From positions 248,001-312,000 of the forward strand of contig CAVONV010000022.1 of NCBI GenBank assembly GCA_963697355.1: DNA of 64,000 nt, written 5' to 3'. A model generated the notes under the pieces. The model made no database searches. It was not told where the DNA came from and worked only from the letters and a program-made list of their open reading frames with translations. This document shows, piece by piece, positions 17,524 through 26,458 of this stretch. The first letter of the stretch is position 1; each line of letters opens with the position of its first letter. Origin of the DNA: CAVONV01 sp963697355 (GTDB lineage Bacteria > Acidobacteriota > Vicinamibacteria > Marinacidobacterales > DATDRI01). The position numbers and the translations under genes were made by a program.

Positions 17524-18744
17524 TTGAGCGACCCCAGAATCCTCCAATACTACGAAGCCGTGCTGGCCATGCAAGAGGGACGTTACGACGTTTCTTTCCC
17601 GGGTACTTCCGACGACGATGTGTCGAGATTGGGGGGGGCACTACGTGATCTGGCTCGTATCCTCGAGCTACGTTTCGAGGAGATTGAAACCCTCGGGAGG
17701 ATCACCGAGCGAGCCAATGCCAGTTTCGTCTTGGAAGAGGTCTTGAACTTCCTCTATGAGGGGTTTCGTACCATTGTTCCCTATGATCGTATCGGGCTAG
17801 CCCTTCTGGAAGACGATGGGAAGCGTGTGCGTGCTCGCTGGGCACGTTCCGAGTCGAGAGAACTGGCCATCAAGAAGGGATACTCCGCTCCTCTCAAGGG
17901 CAGCAGTCTGGAAGAAATCCTGCGTACAGGAAGGCCGCGGATCCTCAATGACCTCGAGGCCTATTTGCGGGCCCATCCGTCGTCCGATTCCACGCGTCGG
18001 ATCGTGAAAGAAGGAATGAAGTCCAGTTTGACTTGTCCTTTGCTCGCATTGGGAAGACCGATAGGTTTCATTTTCTTTTCCAGTAAGAATGTGGATACCT
18101 ATCGGGGTCAGCATCAAGACCTGTTCTCGAGGATTGCCGGTCAGTTATCGGTTATCTTCGAGAAAACTCGACTCTATGAGCGCGCGTTGCAGGTTAACCG
18201 TGGTCTGCTTGCTATCCAAAACGAGTTAGAGCACCAGGCGACGCACGATGTGCTGACCAGCCTATGGAACCGCGGTGCCATACTCGAAGCACTAGAAAAA
18301 GAGATCGCGAGATCGCGACGGGAGGTGAGGCCTCTCTCGGTCATCATGACCGATATCGATCGATTCAAACAGCTCAATGACAACCACGGTCATCAAGCGG
18401 GAGACGCGGTTCTGTCTGAAATCGCAGGACGTCTCTCTTCCTCGTTGAGAAGCACTGAGTGGTTGGGAAGATACGGTGGGGAGGAGTTCCTCATCGTCGT
18501 ATATCCGTGCGACGAGGAGTCTGTTTCGCGTTTGATGGAACGGCTACGCGCGAGCATTTGTTCGAAGGCAATACAAACCAACGGGACAACGATACAAGCT
18601 ACGATTAGTCTTGGTGCGGCCGTTGGGTACAACACGCGTCGGATTGATGCTGAGACATTTGTTCGCGTCGCTGATGAAGCGCTCTACAACGCCAAGAAGT
18701 TGGGCAGGAACCGGAGCGAAGTGAATACAATTGAGGTCGAATAA
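17524..18744 (+). CDS. GAF-domain diguanylate cyclase (GGEEF)
   Basis: A 406-residue signalling protein. An N-terminal helical region resembling a HAMP segment precedes a GAF domain (about 65-225, VLNFLYEGFRTIVPYDRIGLALL). A GGDEF domain follows, with TDIDRFKQLNDNHGHQAGD and the active-site loop RYGGEEF near 318. It should make cyclic di-GMP from GTP. The inhibitory I-site RxxD upstream of the loop reads RSTE, so product inhibition may be lost. I chose TTG at 17524 because AGGAG lies 7 nt upstream; the frame is open further up, but the extra sequence is Trp/Arg-rich and non-domain. Likely cytoplasmic. Confidence 0.88.
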   Translation: MSDPRILQYYEAVLAMQEGRYDVSFPGTSDDDVSRLGGALRDLARILELRFEEIETLGRITERANASFVLEEVLNFLYEGFRTIVPYDRIGLALLEDDGKRVRARWARSESRELAIKKGYSAPLKGSSLEEILRTGRPRILNDLEAYLRAHPSSDSTRRIVKEGMKSSLTCPLLALGRPIGFIFFSSKNVDTYRGQHQDLFSRIAGQLSVIFEKTRLYERALQVNRGLLAIQNELEHQATHDVLTSLWNRGAILEALEKEIARSRREVRPLSVIMTDIDRFKQLNDNHGHQAGDAVLSEIAGRLSSSLRSTEWLGRYGGEEFLIVVYPCDEESVSRLMERLRASICSKAIQTNGTTIQATISLGAAVGYNTRRIDAETFVRVADEALYNAKKLGRNRSEVNTIEVE

Positions 18745-18756
18745 CTCGAGATGCGT

Positions 18757-19584
18757 CTACTCAACTCCTTCCGGGATGAAGGCGATGATCCGGAGGGGGG
18801 CGCCGCTTCCACCCGCAATCTTCATCGGTAAGGCAATCACATAGCTACCCGCTTCTGGTAGCTCCTCCAGATTTGCAATGTTCTCGAAGCCGGGCATTTG
18901 CGCCGGATAGAGGACCTGGTGCGTCTCGAACATTTTCGATTGACCGTAGTCGATGCTTGGAGTGTCGATTCCGACGGCGTCGATATCTCTCTTGTCGAGA
19001 ATCCACTGTGCAGCCTCAGGGGAAATACCGGGAAAGTGAAGCTCGGCCACCGCTTCAGCACCTGTTTTCTCGGTACCCAGATAGCTCATTCGGTCGGGCC
19101 ACCGTGAGCCCCAGCCGGTCCGGAACAGCACAATCGCTCCGGAGGGTATTGGTCCGTGAGCGCTCTCCCAGCGTTCGAGATCGGTGACTTGAATCTGATA
19201 GTCCGGAGAGACTTTGTCCGTAACATCTATGACGACTGCGGGACCGATCAACCGTTCGAGGCCCACTTGCTCGGTGGTTTTTGCTCCTTCGGCGAAGTGG
19301 ACCGGGGCATCGAAGTGCGTACCGCCATGCTCCGAACCGCCATAATTGTAAGAGGAATAGAAATAGCCGTTTTCGGACTGGCCATAGAAAACTTCCTCGA
19401 GCTCGAAGGGTTTGCCCGTGGGCCAATAGATGGTTTCAGTGGAAAACGAGTAGGTGAGGTCAACCCAGCGGCCGGCCTTGGCATCGAAGATGTCTGCAAT
19501 TTCGAGCTGTGGTGGTGTCGGCGTCGGTTGGCAAGAGAGTACCGCCAAACCGAAAAGGACGGCAAGGGCCATTTTGTTCGACAT
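18757..19584 (-). CDS. Cyclase-family metal-dependent hydrolase (kynurenine formamidase-like), lipoprotein
   Basis: A 275-residue protein with a lipoprotein signal (LAVLSCQPT, Cys about 18). The cyclase-family metal motif HGGTHFDAPVH (about residues 85-95) is intact, and DVTDKVSPDYQIQVTDLERW matches the conserved middle. Characterised relatives hydrolyse N-formylkynurenine or isatin. Lipid anchoring suggests a periplasmic substrate, unlike cytoplasmic KynB. No tryptophan-catabolism genes lie nearby. It converges with the diguanylate cyclase (12-nt gap). Confidence 0.88.
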   Translation of the reverse strand: MSNKMALAVLFGLAVLSCQPTPTPPQLEIADIFDAKAGRWVDLTYSFSTETIYWPTGKPFELEEVFYGQSENGYFYSSYNYGGSEHGGTHFDAPVHFAEGAKTTEQVGLERLIGPAVVIDVTDKVSPDYQIQVTDLERWESAHGPIPSGAIVLFRTGWGSRWPDRMSYLGTEKTGAEAVAELHFPGISPEAAQWILDKRDIDAVGIDTPSIDYGQSKMFETHQVLYPAQMPGFENIANLEELPEAGSYVIALPMKIAGGSGAPLRIIAFIPEGVE

Positions 19585-19742
19585 GTTTCCCTCCGGAATC
19601 GTGGAGACTCAGACCTACTCGAGCATCATGCCTCGACGAGCGGGTCGATGGCAAGGTCCTAAGCGCCCTCAAAGGTACTATTGTGTATGGGGAAGTCACG
19701 GTGTGATGTGTGCCTAAGTGATAGATGATGAGTGATTTAGTT

Positions 19743-19809
19743 AACTACTAAATTATTAGTTGACAGCTCGATCAACCTGCGCTAATTTTCAACTAATGAT
19801 TTAATAGTT
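19743..19809 (+). promoter_or_regulatory. BlaI promoter with two matching operators
   Basis: TTGACA (19760-19765), 17 nt, TAATTT (19783-19788) form a good sigma-70 promoter. A 20-bp near-palindrome at 19743-19762 overlaps the -35; a second at 19790-19809, read on the other strand, is the same site with two changes (core ACTAyTAAATyATTAGT). Paired dyads around the promoter are how BlaI/MecI repressors autoregulate. GGAGG and ATG 19818 follow. Confidence 0.8.
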
Positions 19810-19817
19810 CGGAGGCC

Positions 19818-20210
19818 ATGATGCCAAGAAGACGATCCCCGACCCTGACGGATGCGGAGCTTAGGCTGATGGACATTCTTTGGGACAAGGGGACGGCTAC
19901 GGTGGGTGATGTCGTCGATGCGCTGCCTAATTGCAAGTCCCTTGCTTACAGCACCGTCCTGACCACGCTCCGAATCCTGGAGCAAAAAGGGTACGTCAGA
20001 CACGAGAAACACGGCCGTGCCTTCGTCTACCATCCTGTTGTGAATCGTAGGCAGGCGAGCCAAAACGCGGTTCAGTACATACTGAGCCGCTTCTTTGACA
20101 ATTCTCCGGAGCTCCTGCTCCTCAACGTACTGGAGAACGAGAACATCGATCCGCTCGAGCTCGAGAGATTGAAGACGCTGGTGTCGGAAAGCGAGGAGGT
20201 GGACTCATGA
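19818..20210 (+). CDS. blaI: BlaI/MecI-family transcriptional repressor
   Basis: A 130-residue winged-helix repressor. LTDAELRLMDILWDKG and the recognition region LAYSTVLTTLRILEQKGYVRHEKHGRAFVYHP are typical of BlaI/CopY/MecI. The C-terminal half forms the dimer and carries the region cut by the partner protease. It should bind the two operators at 19743-19809 and repress itself and the blaR1-like gene, which overlaps its stop codon by 4 nt (ATGA). The sensor is broken here, so the repressor may be permanently active or controlled by another protease. Confidence 0.93.
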   Translation: MMPRRRSPTLTDAELRLMDILWDKGTATVGDVVDALPNCKSLAYSTVLTTLRILEQKGYVRHEKHGRAFVYHPVVNRRQASQNAVQYILSRFFDNSPELLLLNVLENENIDPLELERLKTLVSESEEVDS

Positions 20211-20480
20211 CGAGCTGGTTGACCGGACTGGAGGCGACAACAGTTGCCTCATGGGTCGCGGCGCTCCTCAACATGCTTTGGCAGGGGGCGGTGTTGTTTG
20301 CCATGGTTTGGCTGGTTTCGCACATTGTCCGAATCGTCAACGCAACGACGCGCTACGCGATCTGGTTGGCAGGTCTCGTCTCGATTTGTTTGCTTCCCCT
20401 TCTCAACTTGGCCGTGCCGTTCGAGAACAACAAGCAACAAGCGCCTCAGGTAGAGAGCCTCTCGACGGGATCGCAGAGCC
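20207..20480 (+). pseudogene. BlaR1/MecR1-type M56 sensor protease, N-terminal fragment
   Basis: The frame starting ATG 20207 encodes the first two to three membrane segments of an M56 antirepressor (LLNMLWQGAVLFAMVWLVSHIVR, then TTRYAIWLAGLVSICLLPLL). It then diverges near residue 90 and ends at 20698 in a frame that is clearly the +1 shadow of the next gene. The zinc protease motif HExxH and everything beyond are missing. Full-length relatives exceed 350 residues. The break near 20480 is a fusion to an outer-membrane protein fragment, so a deletion or an assembly join is likely. Confidence 0.75.
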
Positions 20481-20484
20481 TCTT

Positions 20485-21309
20485 GTCGATAGCCGAACCC
20501 ACTCTTACACGACGTGGTTCATGCCACCGGTCGACCTTGCCGAAGCCGGGCTCACCGAGTTCCGGGGCAACAACTTCTCCATCGGGCCTCAGATGGGGCT
20601 CGAGGTCAATGGTTTCGGCAGGCGATGGTTCTACGCCTTCGGCCTCGTCAACGGCAACTTGTCGGTCCCCGCCGGTACCTCACCCGACAGCTCCGTGAGC
20701 TTCGTCGGTATGGGCAAAGGTGCTCCCGGGCAAGATTTCTATTGGCAACTCGCCTACAAGCTCGGGGGCATCCCCTTCGATCGGCGCGACGAGGAGCAAC
20801 CGGAGACGTTGACCGCGGGGGCGGAGTTTTGGCGGGACGACAGTCTCACATTTTCCCTTTACGGGTACCGAGGCACCGCCCAGATTCGATCGGTGGACTT
20901 GGAGGAGAACACTTGGCAAGGTAGCGACGACTTCTGGCGTTTGGGCTTTGGTGTCCAGAAGATGATTCGGGATGTGAGCCTTTCCTTCGCCTACCTAGGC
21001 GGTAAGAACAACAACCCTTATGGGAATTTGACCGAGCTCCCTGTCAACTCGCGGACGTGGCACGCGGAGGCTCTAGGTTTCGTCTATCCTTGGTTGCTGC
21101 CCTACTTGAGGTACGAGTCGCTGCATCTCGACATGCCCTCCGACGTACTCGGCATCGCTACCGGACAGGACATAGAGCGTTTGATGGCCGGCGCGAAGTT
21201 TATGATCCGACCCAACGTGAGCTTCACGATCGAGGGCGCCCACTACATCACCGGCGCCGAATTGGAGGAGGGTTTTGACAAGACGTTGTTCATGCTACTC
21301 GCGGTATAG
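20485..21309 (+). pseudogene. Outer-membrane beta-barrel protein, headless (5' part missing)
   Basis: From about 20485 an open frame of some 275 residues encodes alternating amphipathic strands rich in aromatic residues (THSYTTWFMPPVDLAEAG, GRRWFYAFGLVNGNL, DFYWQLAYKLGG, FTIEGAHYITGAELEEGFD), typical of a large outer-membrane barrel. It has no start codon or signal peptide; upstream the frame runs through the M56 fragment as a shadow. Its neighbours suggest it once served the copper/iron-sulfur redox cluster downstream, but no family name can be given. Confidence 0.6.
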
Positions 21310-22009
21310 TTTTGATCCCGCGCCGGCAAACGTTGTCCTGCAGCACCTGCTCGTGGTCGGATGTGGAGCGGCGGCTGCCGGGGAGCTCCGCACCGAGGGC
21401 GGGAATGACAGTGGTACCGTCACCGGTTCGATTCGTCTCCACCGCGCCACCGTACACACCGGCGGTTCGAAGCACGATCGGGACGTTGTTATCTTTCTCG
21501 ACCCCGTCGGGGCGGCCGACCAGCCGCTGTCCGAGGGTAGAGCGACCATGGACCAGAGGGGGCTCGTGTTCGTGCCCCACGTGCTCGCGGTGCAGAAGGG
21601 AACGACGGTCACCTTTCTGAACAGCGACAGCGACCAGCACAACGTGTACTTCCTGAACGACAACACCGGTGAAACGTTGGACATCGGAACCTGGGGCCCG
21701 AACGTGAGCGTTGATCACCGGTTCGAAGAAGCAGTAGTGGTCATCACACTCTGCAAGCTCCGCTTGGAAATGGCGGCCTACATCGTGGTGGTGGACAGCC
21801 CATGGTTCAGCATCGTTTAGATCGACGACTCGACGTCGACGGCAAGCTTCTCGATTCAAGGCGTCCCTCCGGGGGAGTACGAGCTGACCGCATGGCACAA
21901 AAAGCTCAAACACAAGGGTGGCGCGGCTCGAATCACCGTCACACCCGGCGGGAAGACCGAAACCGAGGTGGTGATCACCAAGGCAAGATATGCCTCGACA
22001 TCGGATTGA
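21310..22009 (+). pseudogene. Plastocyanin/cupredoxin-like secreted protein with in-frame stop
   Basis: The frame reads GTVTGSIRL, later VPHVLAVQKGTTVTFLNSDSDQHNVYFLND with a copper-ligand His, then TLCKLRLEMAAYIVVVDSPWFSIV, and stops at TAG (21818-21820). Beyond the stop the same frame continues IDDSTSTASFSIQGVPPGEYELTAWHKKL to TGA 22009, which is the usual C-terminus of this family. Where relatives have Cys-x2-His-x2-Met ligands this copy has C-KLR-LEM, so the second His appears replaced by Arg. No clear start or signal peptide is present. Two independent lesions suggest real decay of an electron-transfer copper protein. Confidence 0.65.
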
Positions 22010-22047
22010 CCACCGGATTTCTCCGGAGATGAGAAGAGGAGACCGAG

Positions 22048-23993
22048 ATGCCGTTCAAGGCAGTCTTGAAAAGGGCATCCAAGTGGTGGCCGGTTGCGGC
22101 GGTGGTTGGGATCGTCGCGGTCACGCTATGGCTCCTTGGCTTGTCAACTCCGCCTGCCACAGCCCACCATGACATTTCGATTACGGCACGCCAGTACGCG
22201 AGCCCCACCATATCGTGGTCAATCGTGGTGACCGGATATGCCTGCGCCTCATCTCTCAGGATGTCGTCCACGGCTTTTTTCTCGAAGGCCACGATATCGA
22301 GGCCGAGGTCCAACCGGGGAAGCTCACGTTCAAGCTCCGACACCCATCCTACGAGGAGACGTTTCACGAGGTCGAAGACGTGACGTTTACGGCTGTTCGT
22401 CCTGGGAAGTACCGATACCGTTGCTCGGTCACTTGTGGAACGCTGCACCCTTTCATGCTGGGTGAGTTGGTGGTTCGTCCGAACTCGATATTCTATGCGG
22501 GGGCGATCGGGGCCGGCGCGGTTTTCCTCGTGACCTTCGTATCGATGTTCTCAGGCGGCACATCCGACCAAGTCGGACGTTTCTCCCGGAACCCCTCTTC
22601 GCGGATCGATCTTCTTCGACGGTTCCCTTGGTTGGATCGTTTGGTCTCTCGACGAGGGTTCCAGTTCGCACTGATCGTTCCCAACTTGGTCGTGCTGTTT
22701 TTCTTCATTATCGCCGGTTTGTTCGGCTCACCCATCGGCAATCGCAACATCATCGTTACGGTCGTCTGGATACTATGGTGGTTCTTACTCATCACGTTGC
22801 TGGTGCCCGTGGGCGGTCGCGTCTGGTGCATGGTCTGCCCACTGCCCTTTCTCGGTGAGTGGTTCACCCGTAGACGTCTCGTCAGTGTGCGTCCGGAGGC
22901 GGAGAGCTCCGGGTCGTTTAAGTCTGGGGGGCTCAATCGGCGTTGGCCAAGGCACTGGTCCGGGTTGTGGTTGCCGAGCTTCCTATTCCTGGGGATGTGC
23001 TCTTTCTCCACCATTCTCGTCACACGCCCCGCCCTCACCGCCGTGGTCCTCGGGGGCATGGTTCTGGCCGCGCTCGTCGTCCATAGCGTGTTCCGGCGTC
23101 GGAGTTTCTGCCGATACCTCTGTCCGTTGAACGCCTGGATGAGCCTTTACTCGATGACCGCCATGACGGAAGTCCGCCCTCGGGATAACGATCTCTGCAC
23201 GAGCTGTAGCGAACGATCCTGCGTGAGGGGCACTGAAGAAGCATGGGGATGCCCTTGGCTGGTCAATCCCTCCAAGCTGACCCGTAACAACTTCTGCGGT
23301 CTGTGCATGGAATGCGTCAAGTCCTGTCCGAACCACAACCTCACCATCCGTGCAAGACCCTTTTGCTCCGACATTGCCATCCGGGGGTACGACGAGGCTT
23401 GGATGGCCTTCATCATGATCACGCTCGTCTTGGCCTATTCGGTGACACTGCTCGGCCCCTGGGGATTCATCAAGATGTGGGCGAACGTCACCGAGGTCGG
23501 CAACTGGGGCGGCTTCGCTTTGCATACTGCGGTCATCTGGTTCGCCGCCCTGGTTGTCGTGCCCGGCCTTTGGTACTTGGCCGCGTCGCTCGGACGTCCT
23601 CTCGCCCGGTCTGGCGACGTCCCAGCAAAGGTTCTTTTCGTGCGGTACGCCTACCTGCTGATCCCTCTCGGGCTGTTGGCATGGACGGCCTTCAGCTTTC
23701 CCCTTCTCATGGTCAACTACACCCACGTCATCTCGTCGTTGTCGGACCCTCTTGGATGGGGCTGGGATCTGTTCGGTACCGCTCACCACCGTTGGAGTCC
23801 GCTGTTTCCGGAATGGATCCCTTACATACAGATTCCACTTCTTCTGATCGGACTCGGCATATCTCTGTCGCGAGGGAAGTGGATCGCTCGGGAGTTGTTT
23901 CCCGCGCGTGCCGCCGCTGCCCGCAGCATGATCCCTCACGGCGTGGTTTGCACTTTTATCACGGTGGCACTTCTTCGACTGTTCGTGGGGTGA
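22048..23993 (+). CDS. CuA-like cupredoxin fused to NapH/NosR-type polyferredoxin membrane protein (one frameshift near 22200)
   Basis: ATG 22048 begins a membrane anchor (WWPVAAVVGIVAVTLWLLGL) and the start of a COX2-like cupredoxin (HHDISITARQY). The frame then shifts at G22200 and continues EPHHIVVNRGDRICL to 23993. One extra G restores a protein of about 648 residues. The cupredoxin keeps a full CuA-type set, His in DVVHGFFLEG and C-x3-C-x3-H-x2-M in YRCSVTCGTLHPFM. It is followed by several membrane helices, the Cys pairs CMVCP and CRYLCP of the NapH family, and two clusters (CTSCSERSC, CGLCMECVKSCP) for [4Fe-4S]. It probably moves electrons across the inner membrane to or from periplasmic copper. 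Confidence 0.8.
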
Positions 23994-23997
23994 GGTC

Positions 23998-24945
23998 ATG
24001 AATAGAGAAAGACTCGCTGCGTTGGTGGTTGTCGTTCCCATTCTTCTCGAGGTCGCCGCCATCAGTTGGTACGGTCGTGCCGACGTGAGCGTACCCGACG
24101 ACTCCGAGGCCGTGGTCTTCGAGCTCACCGGAGTGGCGGCTCAAGGCATCTGGACACTCGACGAAGTCAACGGGCTCAATTATTGGTGGAAAAATTTCAC
24201 ACCCGCCACACTCTTCGTGCGCGAGGGCGAGTGGGTGGACATCGACTTGCGCAGTGCCGATCTCTTCCACCGGTTCTATGTGTCAGAGTTTTCTGTCGGC
24301 CCGGTAGACGTGGAGCCTGGTCATACGGTAAGGATTCGCTTCCAGGCTCTTCGTCCCGGGATCTTTCAGTACTACTGCACGTCGATGTGCGGTAGTTGTC
24401 ACTTCTACATGCGCGGCTGGATCGTGGTGACGGCGGAAGGCGAGGAACCGGTGTTGCCTCCGTCGATTCAGTGTCCCCTTTGCCTACCCGATCCGGGCCC
24501 TCCACCCCAAGGTGATGATCTGGTGGAGCTCGGGGCTTACACGTATCTCAAAAAGGGGTGCATCACGTGCCACGGCCCGGACGGCCGAGGCGGTGTGGAG
24601 AACGTGAACTCCGCCTACAAGACGATCCCGGCACACAACACGACGGCGCAAAAATTGTTCCTCCAGTCGCGGGAGGACGCCCAAGCCCTTGTGGAACTGG
24701 TTCACCAGACGACCGATCTGTCCGCGTTAGTTGAACCGCCGGAGATTGGCAGGTTCCCACTTGTAAGAACTCGATTCGAAAACGCCGAGGAGCTCATTCG
24801 CAAAGGGAGGTACTCCGCAAAGCTCCAAGCGACGGGCCCGGAGCCGCCTCTTCAGATGCCTGCCTGGCAGCATCTGATCGAGGAGCGAGAGATTGACGCT
24901 CTTCTGGTTTACTTCGTGTCACTCCAGCCATGGGAGGAGGGTTGA
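23998..24945 (+). CDS. COX2-like CuA protein with C-terminal cytochrome c domain
   Basis: A 315-residue membrane-anchored protein with one N-terminal helix (9-25). The periplasmic cupredoxin domain has His91 in FHRFYV and the complete CuA motif Cys127-x3-Cys131-x3-His135-x2-Met138 (YYCTSMCGSCHFYM). A mono-heme cytochrome c domain follows, with CITCH at 188-192. It resembles caa3-type subunit II, but no oxidase subunit I is present and the flanking genes differ, so it is better read as an electron-transfer partner of the preceding CuA/ferredoxin protein, whose stop lies 4 nt upstream. The terminal acceptor is unknown. Confidence 0.88.
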   Translation: MNRERLAALVVVVPILLEVAAISWYGRADVSVPDDSEAVVFELTGVAAQGIWTLDEVNGLNYWWKNFTPATLFVREGEWVDIDLRSADLFHRFYVSEFSVGPVDVEPGHTVRIRFQALRPGIFQYYCTSMCGSCHFYMRGWIVVTAEGEEPVLPPSIQCPLCLPDPGPPPQGDDLVELGAYTYLKKGCITCHGPDGRGGVENVNSAYKTIPAHNTTAQKLFLQSREDAQALVELVHQTTDLSALVEPPEIGRFPLVRTRFENAEELIRKGRYSAKLQATGPEPPLQMPAWQHLIEEREIDALLVYFVSLQPWEEG

Positions 24946-24948
24946 TCG

Positions 24949-25290
24949 ATGGGGATTGCCGGCGGAGCGAGTTGGTGCCGCGTGATCCTGTTTGTGCTCG
25001 CTCTCGAGATTTTCGCCGTGGTGGCGATCGGCATCGCCGGCCGGACGCCCGGACAACAGTCCGACAGAGTGCGCGCTGTCAATAAAACGCTGGTCGGACA
25101 GTTGCGGCTGACCGACCTTGCTCTTTGGTCTGGGGCCAGCTACTGTCGCCACCCCACCCATGCGGACCTCTTTGCACCTCATGGCGATCACCCATCGGCG
25201 CTGGATCATTTTCCGGCGGGCTCGGTGGTTCCGCCGCGTCCCGCGGGCGCGCCCGCAACTCTACAGGCCCTCGAGCTCGACGAACCATGA
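24949..25290 (+). CDS. Small membrane-anchored protein of the CuA cluster
   Basis: A 113-residue protein of unknown function, with one N-terminal transmembrane segment (VILFVLALEIFAVVAIGIAG) and a short periplasmic part. The latter contains LWSGASYCRHPTHADLFAPHGDHP, rich in His with one Cys, and might bind metal. GGAGGAGGG precedes ATG 24949. Its end overlaps the permease start by 4 nt (ATGA), so it belongs to the operon. I know no named family for it. Confidence 0.7.
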   Translation: MGIAGGASWCRVILFVLALEIFAVVAIGIAGRTPGQQSDRVRAVNKTLVGQLRLTDLALWSGASYCRHPTHADLFAPHGDHPSALDHFPAGSVVPPRPAGAPATLQALELDEP

Positions 25291-26453
25291 ATCGTCATAT
25301 GAGAGTCTTTGACTTTGCCGTCTCGTCCTTGATGAGGAACCGTTTCAAGACCTTTGTCGTCATATCGGTCTACTCGTTTCTGATCTGCATGCTGGCTTCG
25401 CTCCTGCTCTACGTGAAGGCTTTGCGCGAAGAATCCCATATCCTTTTGCAAGAAACGCCGGAGATTATCGTGCAAAGGCTCAAGGGAGGGCGCCACGAGC
25501 TCGTTCCCGTCGAAAGGGCGGAGCAGATTCTCGACCTCCGCGGCGTCCTTTCAGCAACTCCGAGGGTCTGGGGCTATTATTATGACCCACCTACCGGAGC
25601 GACCTACACGTTCTGGGGAGCCCGATCCGTTGCTCGCGAAGCGCTGGAGTTCGAAGAGGGTGCGCTAACCGGTGAAGGGGAGCTTGGCGCTTGCGCTGTC
25701 GGTCACGGGGTCGCGGAAATTCGTTTCCTGGGAATTGGAGATCGGCTACCCATCAAAGGTGCCGATGGCTCTCTTTTCGCGCCACGAGTCCAGGGGATGT
25801 TTGCTGCGGACTCGGCCCTTCTCACTAATGATCTCGTCGTGATGCCAACGGACGCGTTACGACTCGTCTTTGGAATGGAACCGGGCATTTGTACCGACAT
25901 CGCGGTCGAGGTCCACCACCCGCAAGAGGTTGTGACCGTGGCGAGAAGGATCCAGGAGCTCTGGCCCGACGTCCGCACCATCACCAGGCAACAGATCCTG
26001 CAGACCTACGATGCGGTGTTCGATTGGCGCGGAGGCTTGTGGGCCGCGCTTTTCTTGAGCAGCGTCGCGGCTTTCGCCATCTTGGTACGGGATAAGGCGA
26101 CCGGGCTTTCCGCCGAGGAGTATCGTGCCATAGGAGTGCTCAAGGCGGTCGGCTGGACCACGAGGGACGTGATGGAGCTCAAGCTTTGGGAGGGAACCAT
26201 CATCTCCCTAACCTCCCTTCTCACCGGTCTCATTGCAGCCGAGATCCATCTGCTCTGGCTCGACGGAGCTCTCTTCACACGAATTCTGAAGGGATGGTCC
26301 GTGCTATTTCCCCCGTTCGATATATCCCTGAATCTGGATGCCTATGGGCTGGTTCTTTGCCTCCCATTCGTTGTGATACCTTATGTGACTGCAAGCCTGG
26401 TGCCCTCCTGGCGAGCGGCCATCACAGATCCCGATAGCGTGATGCGAAGCTGA
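25287..26453 (+). CDS. FtsX-like ABC transporter permease
   Basis: A 388-residue permease. An N-terminal helix (FKTFVVISVYSFLICMLASLLLY), a large periplasmic domain and three C-terminal helices give the FtsX/MacB topology; EYRAIGVLKAVGWTTRDVMELKLWE is the coupling-helix region of FtsX permeases. No ATPase gene is adjacent, so it must use one encoded elsewhere or act unconventionally. FtsX-type permeases sit with DUF2318 proteins in the Campylobacter p19 iron-uptake locus, a useful parallel. ATG 25287 is chosen over the 54-residue-longer reading, which is a shadow of the preceding gene. Confidence 0.85.
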   Translation: MNRHMRVFDFAVSSLMRNRFKTFVVISVYSFLICMLASLLLYVKALREESHILLQETPEIIVQRLKGGRHELVPVERAEQILDLRGVLSATPRVWGYYYDPPTGATYTFWGARSVAREALEFEEGALTGEGELGACAVGHGVAEIRFLGIGDRLPIKGADGSLFAPRVQGMFAADSALLTNDLVVMPTDALRLVFGMEPGICTDIAVEVHHPQEVVTVARRIQELWPDVRTITRQQILQTYDAVFDWRGGLWAALFLSSVAAFAILVRDKATGLSAEEYRAIGVLKAVGWTTRDVMELKLWEGTIISLTSLLTGLIAAEIHLLWLDGALFTRILKGWSVLFPPFDISLNLDAYGLVLCLPFVVIPYVTASLVPSWRAAITDPDSVMRS

Positions 26454-26458
26454 TTGCC

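Noticed and set aside
20251..20484. Extension of the barrel frame upstream to 20251 as its true N-terminus
   Set aside because: These residues are the out-of-frame reading of the M56 membrane segments, with no signal peptide.
22983..24128. Long 381-residue open frame on the minus strand
   Set aside because: It is the antisense shadow of the CuA/ferredoxin and CuA/cytochrome genes, whose metal motifs are complete on the plus strand; the minus product is Arg/Pro/Gln-rich without any fold signature.
24949..26453. Classical nitrous oxide reductase (nos) operon
   Set aside because: There is no NosZ, NosD, NosF or NosL; the ferredoxin protein lacks the NosR FMN domain, and the permease is FtsX-type, not NosY.
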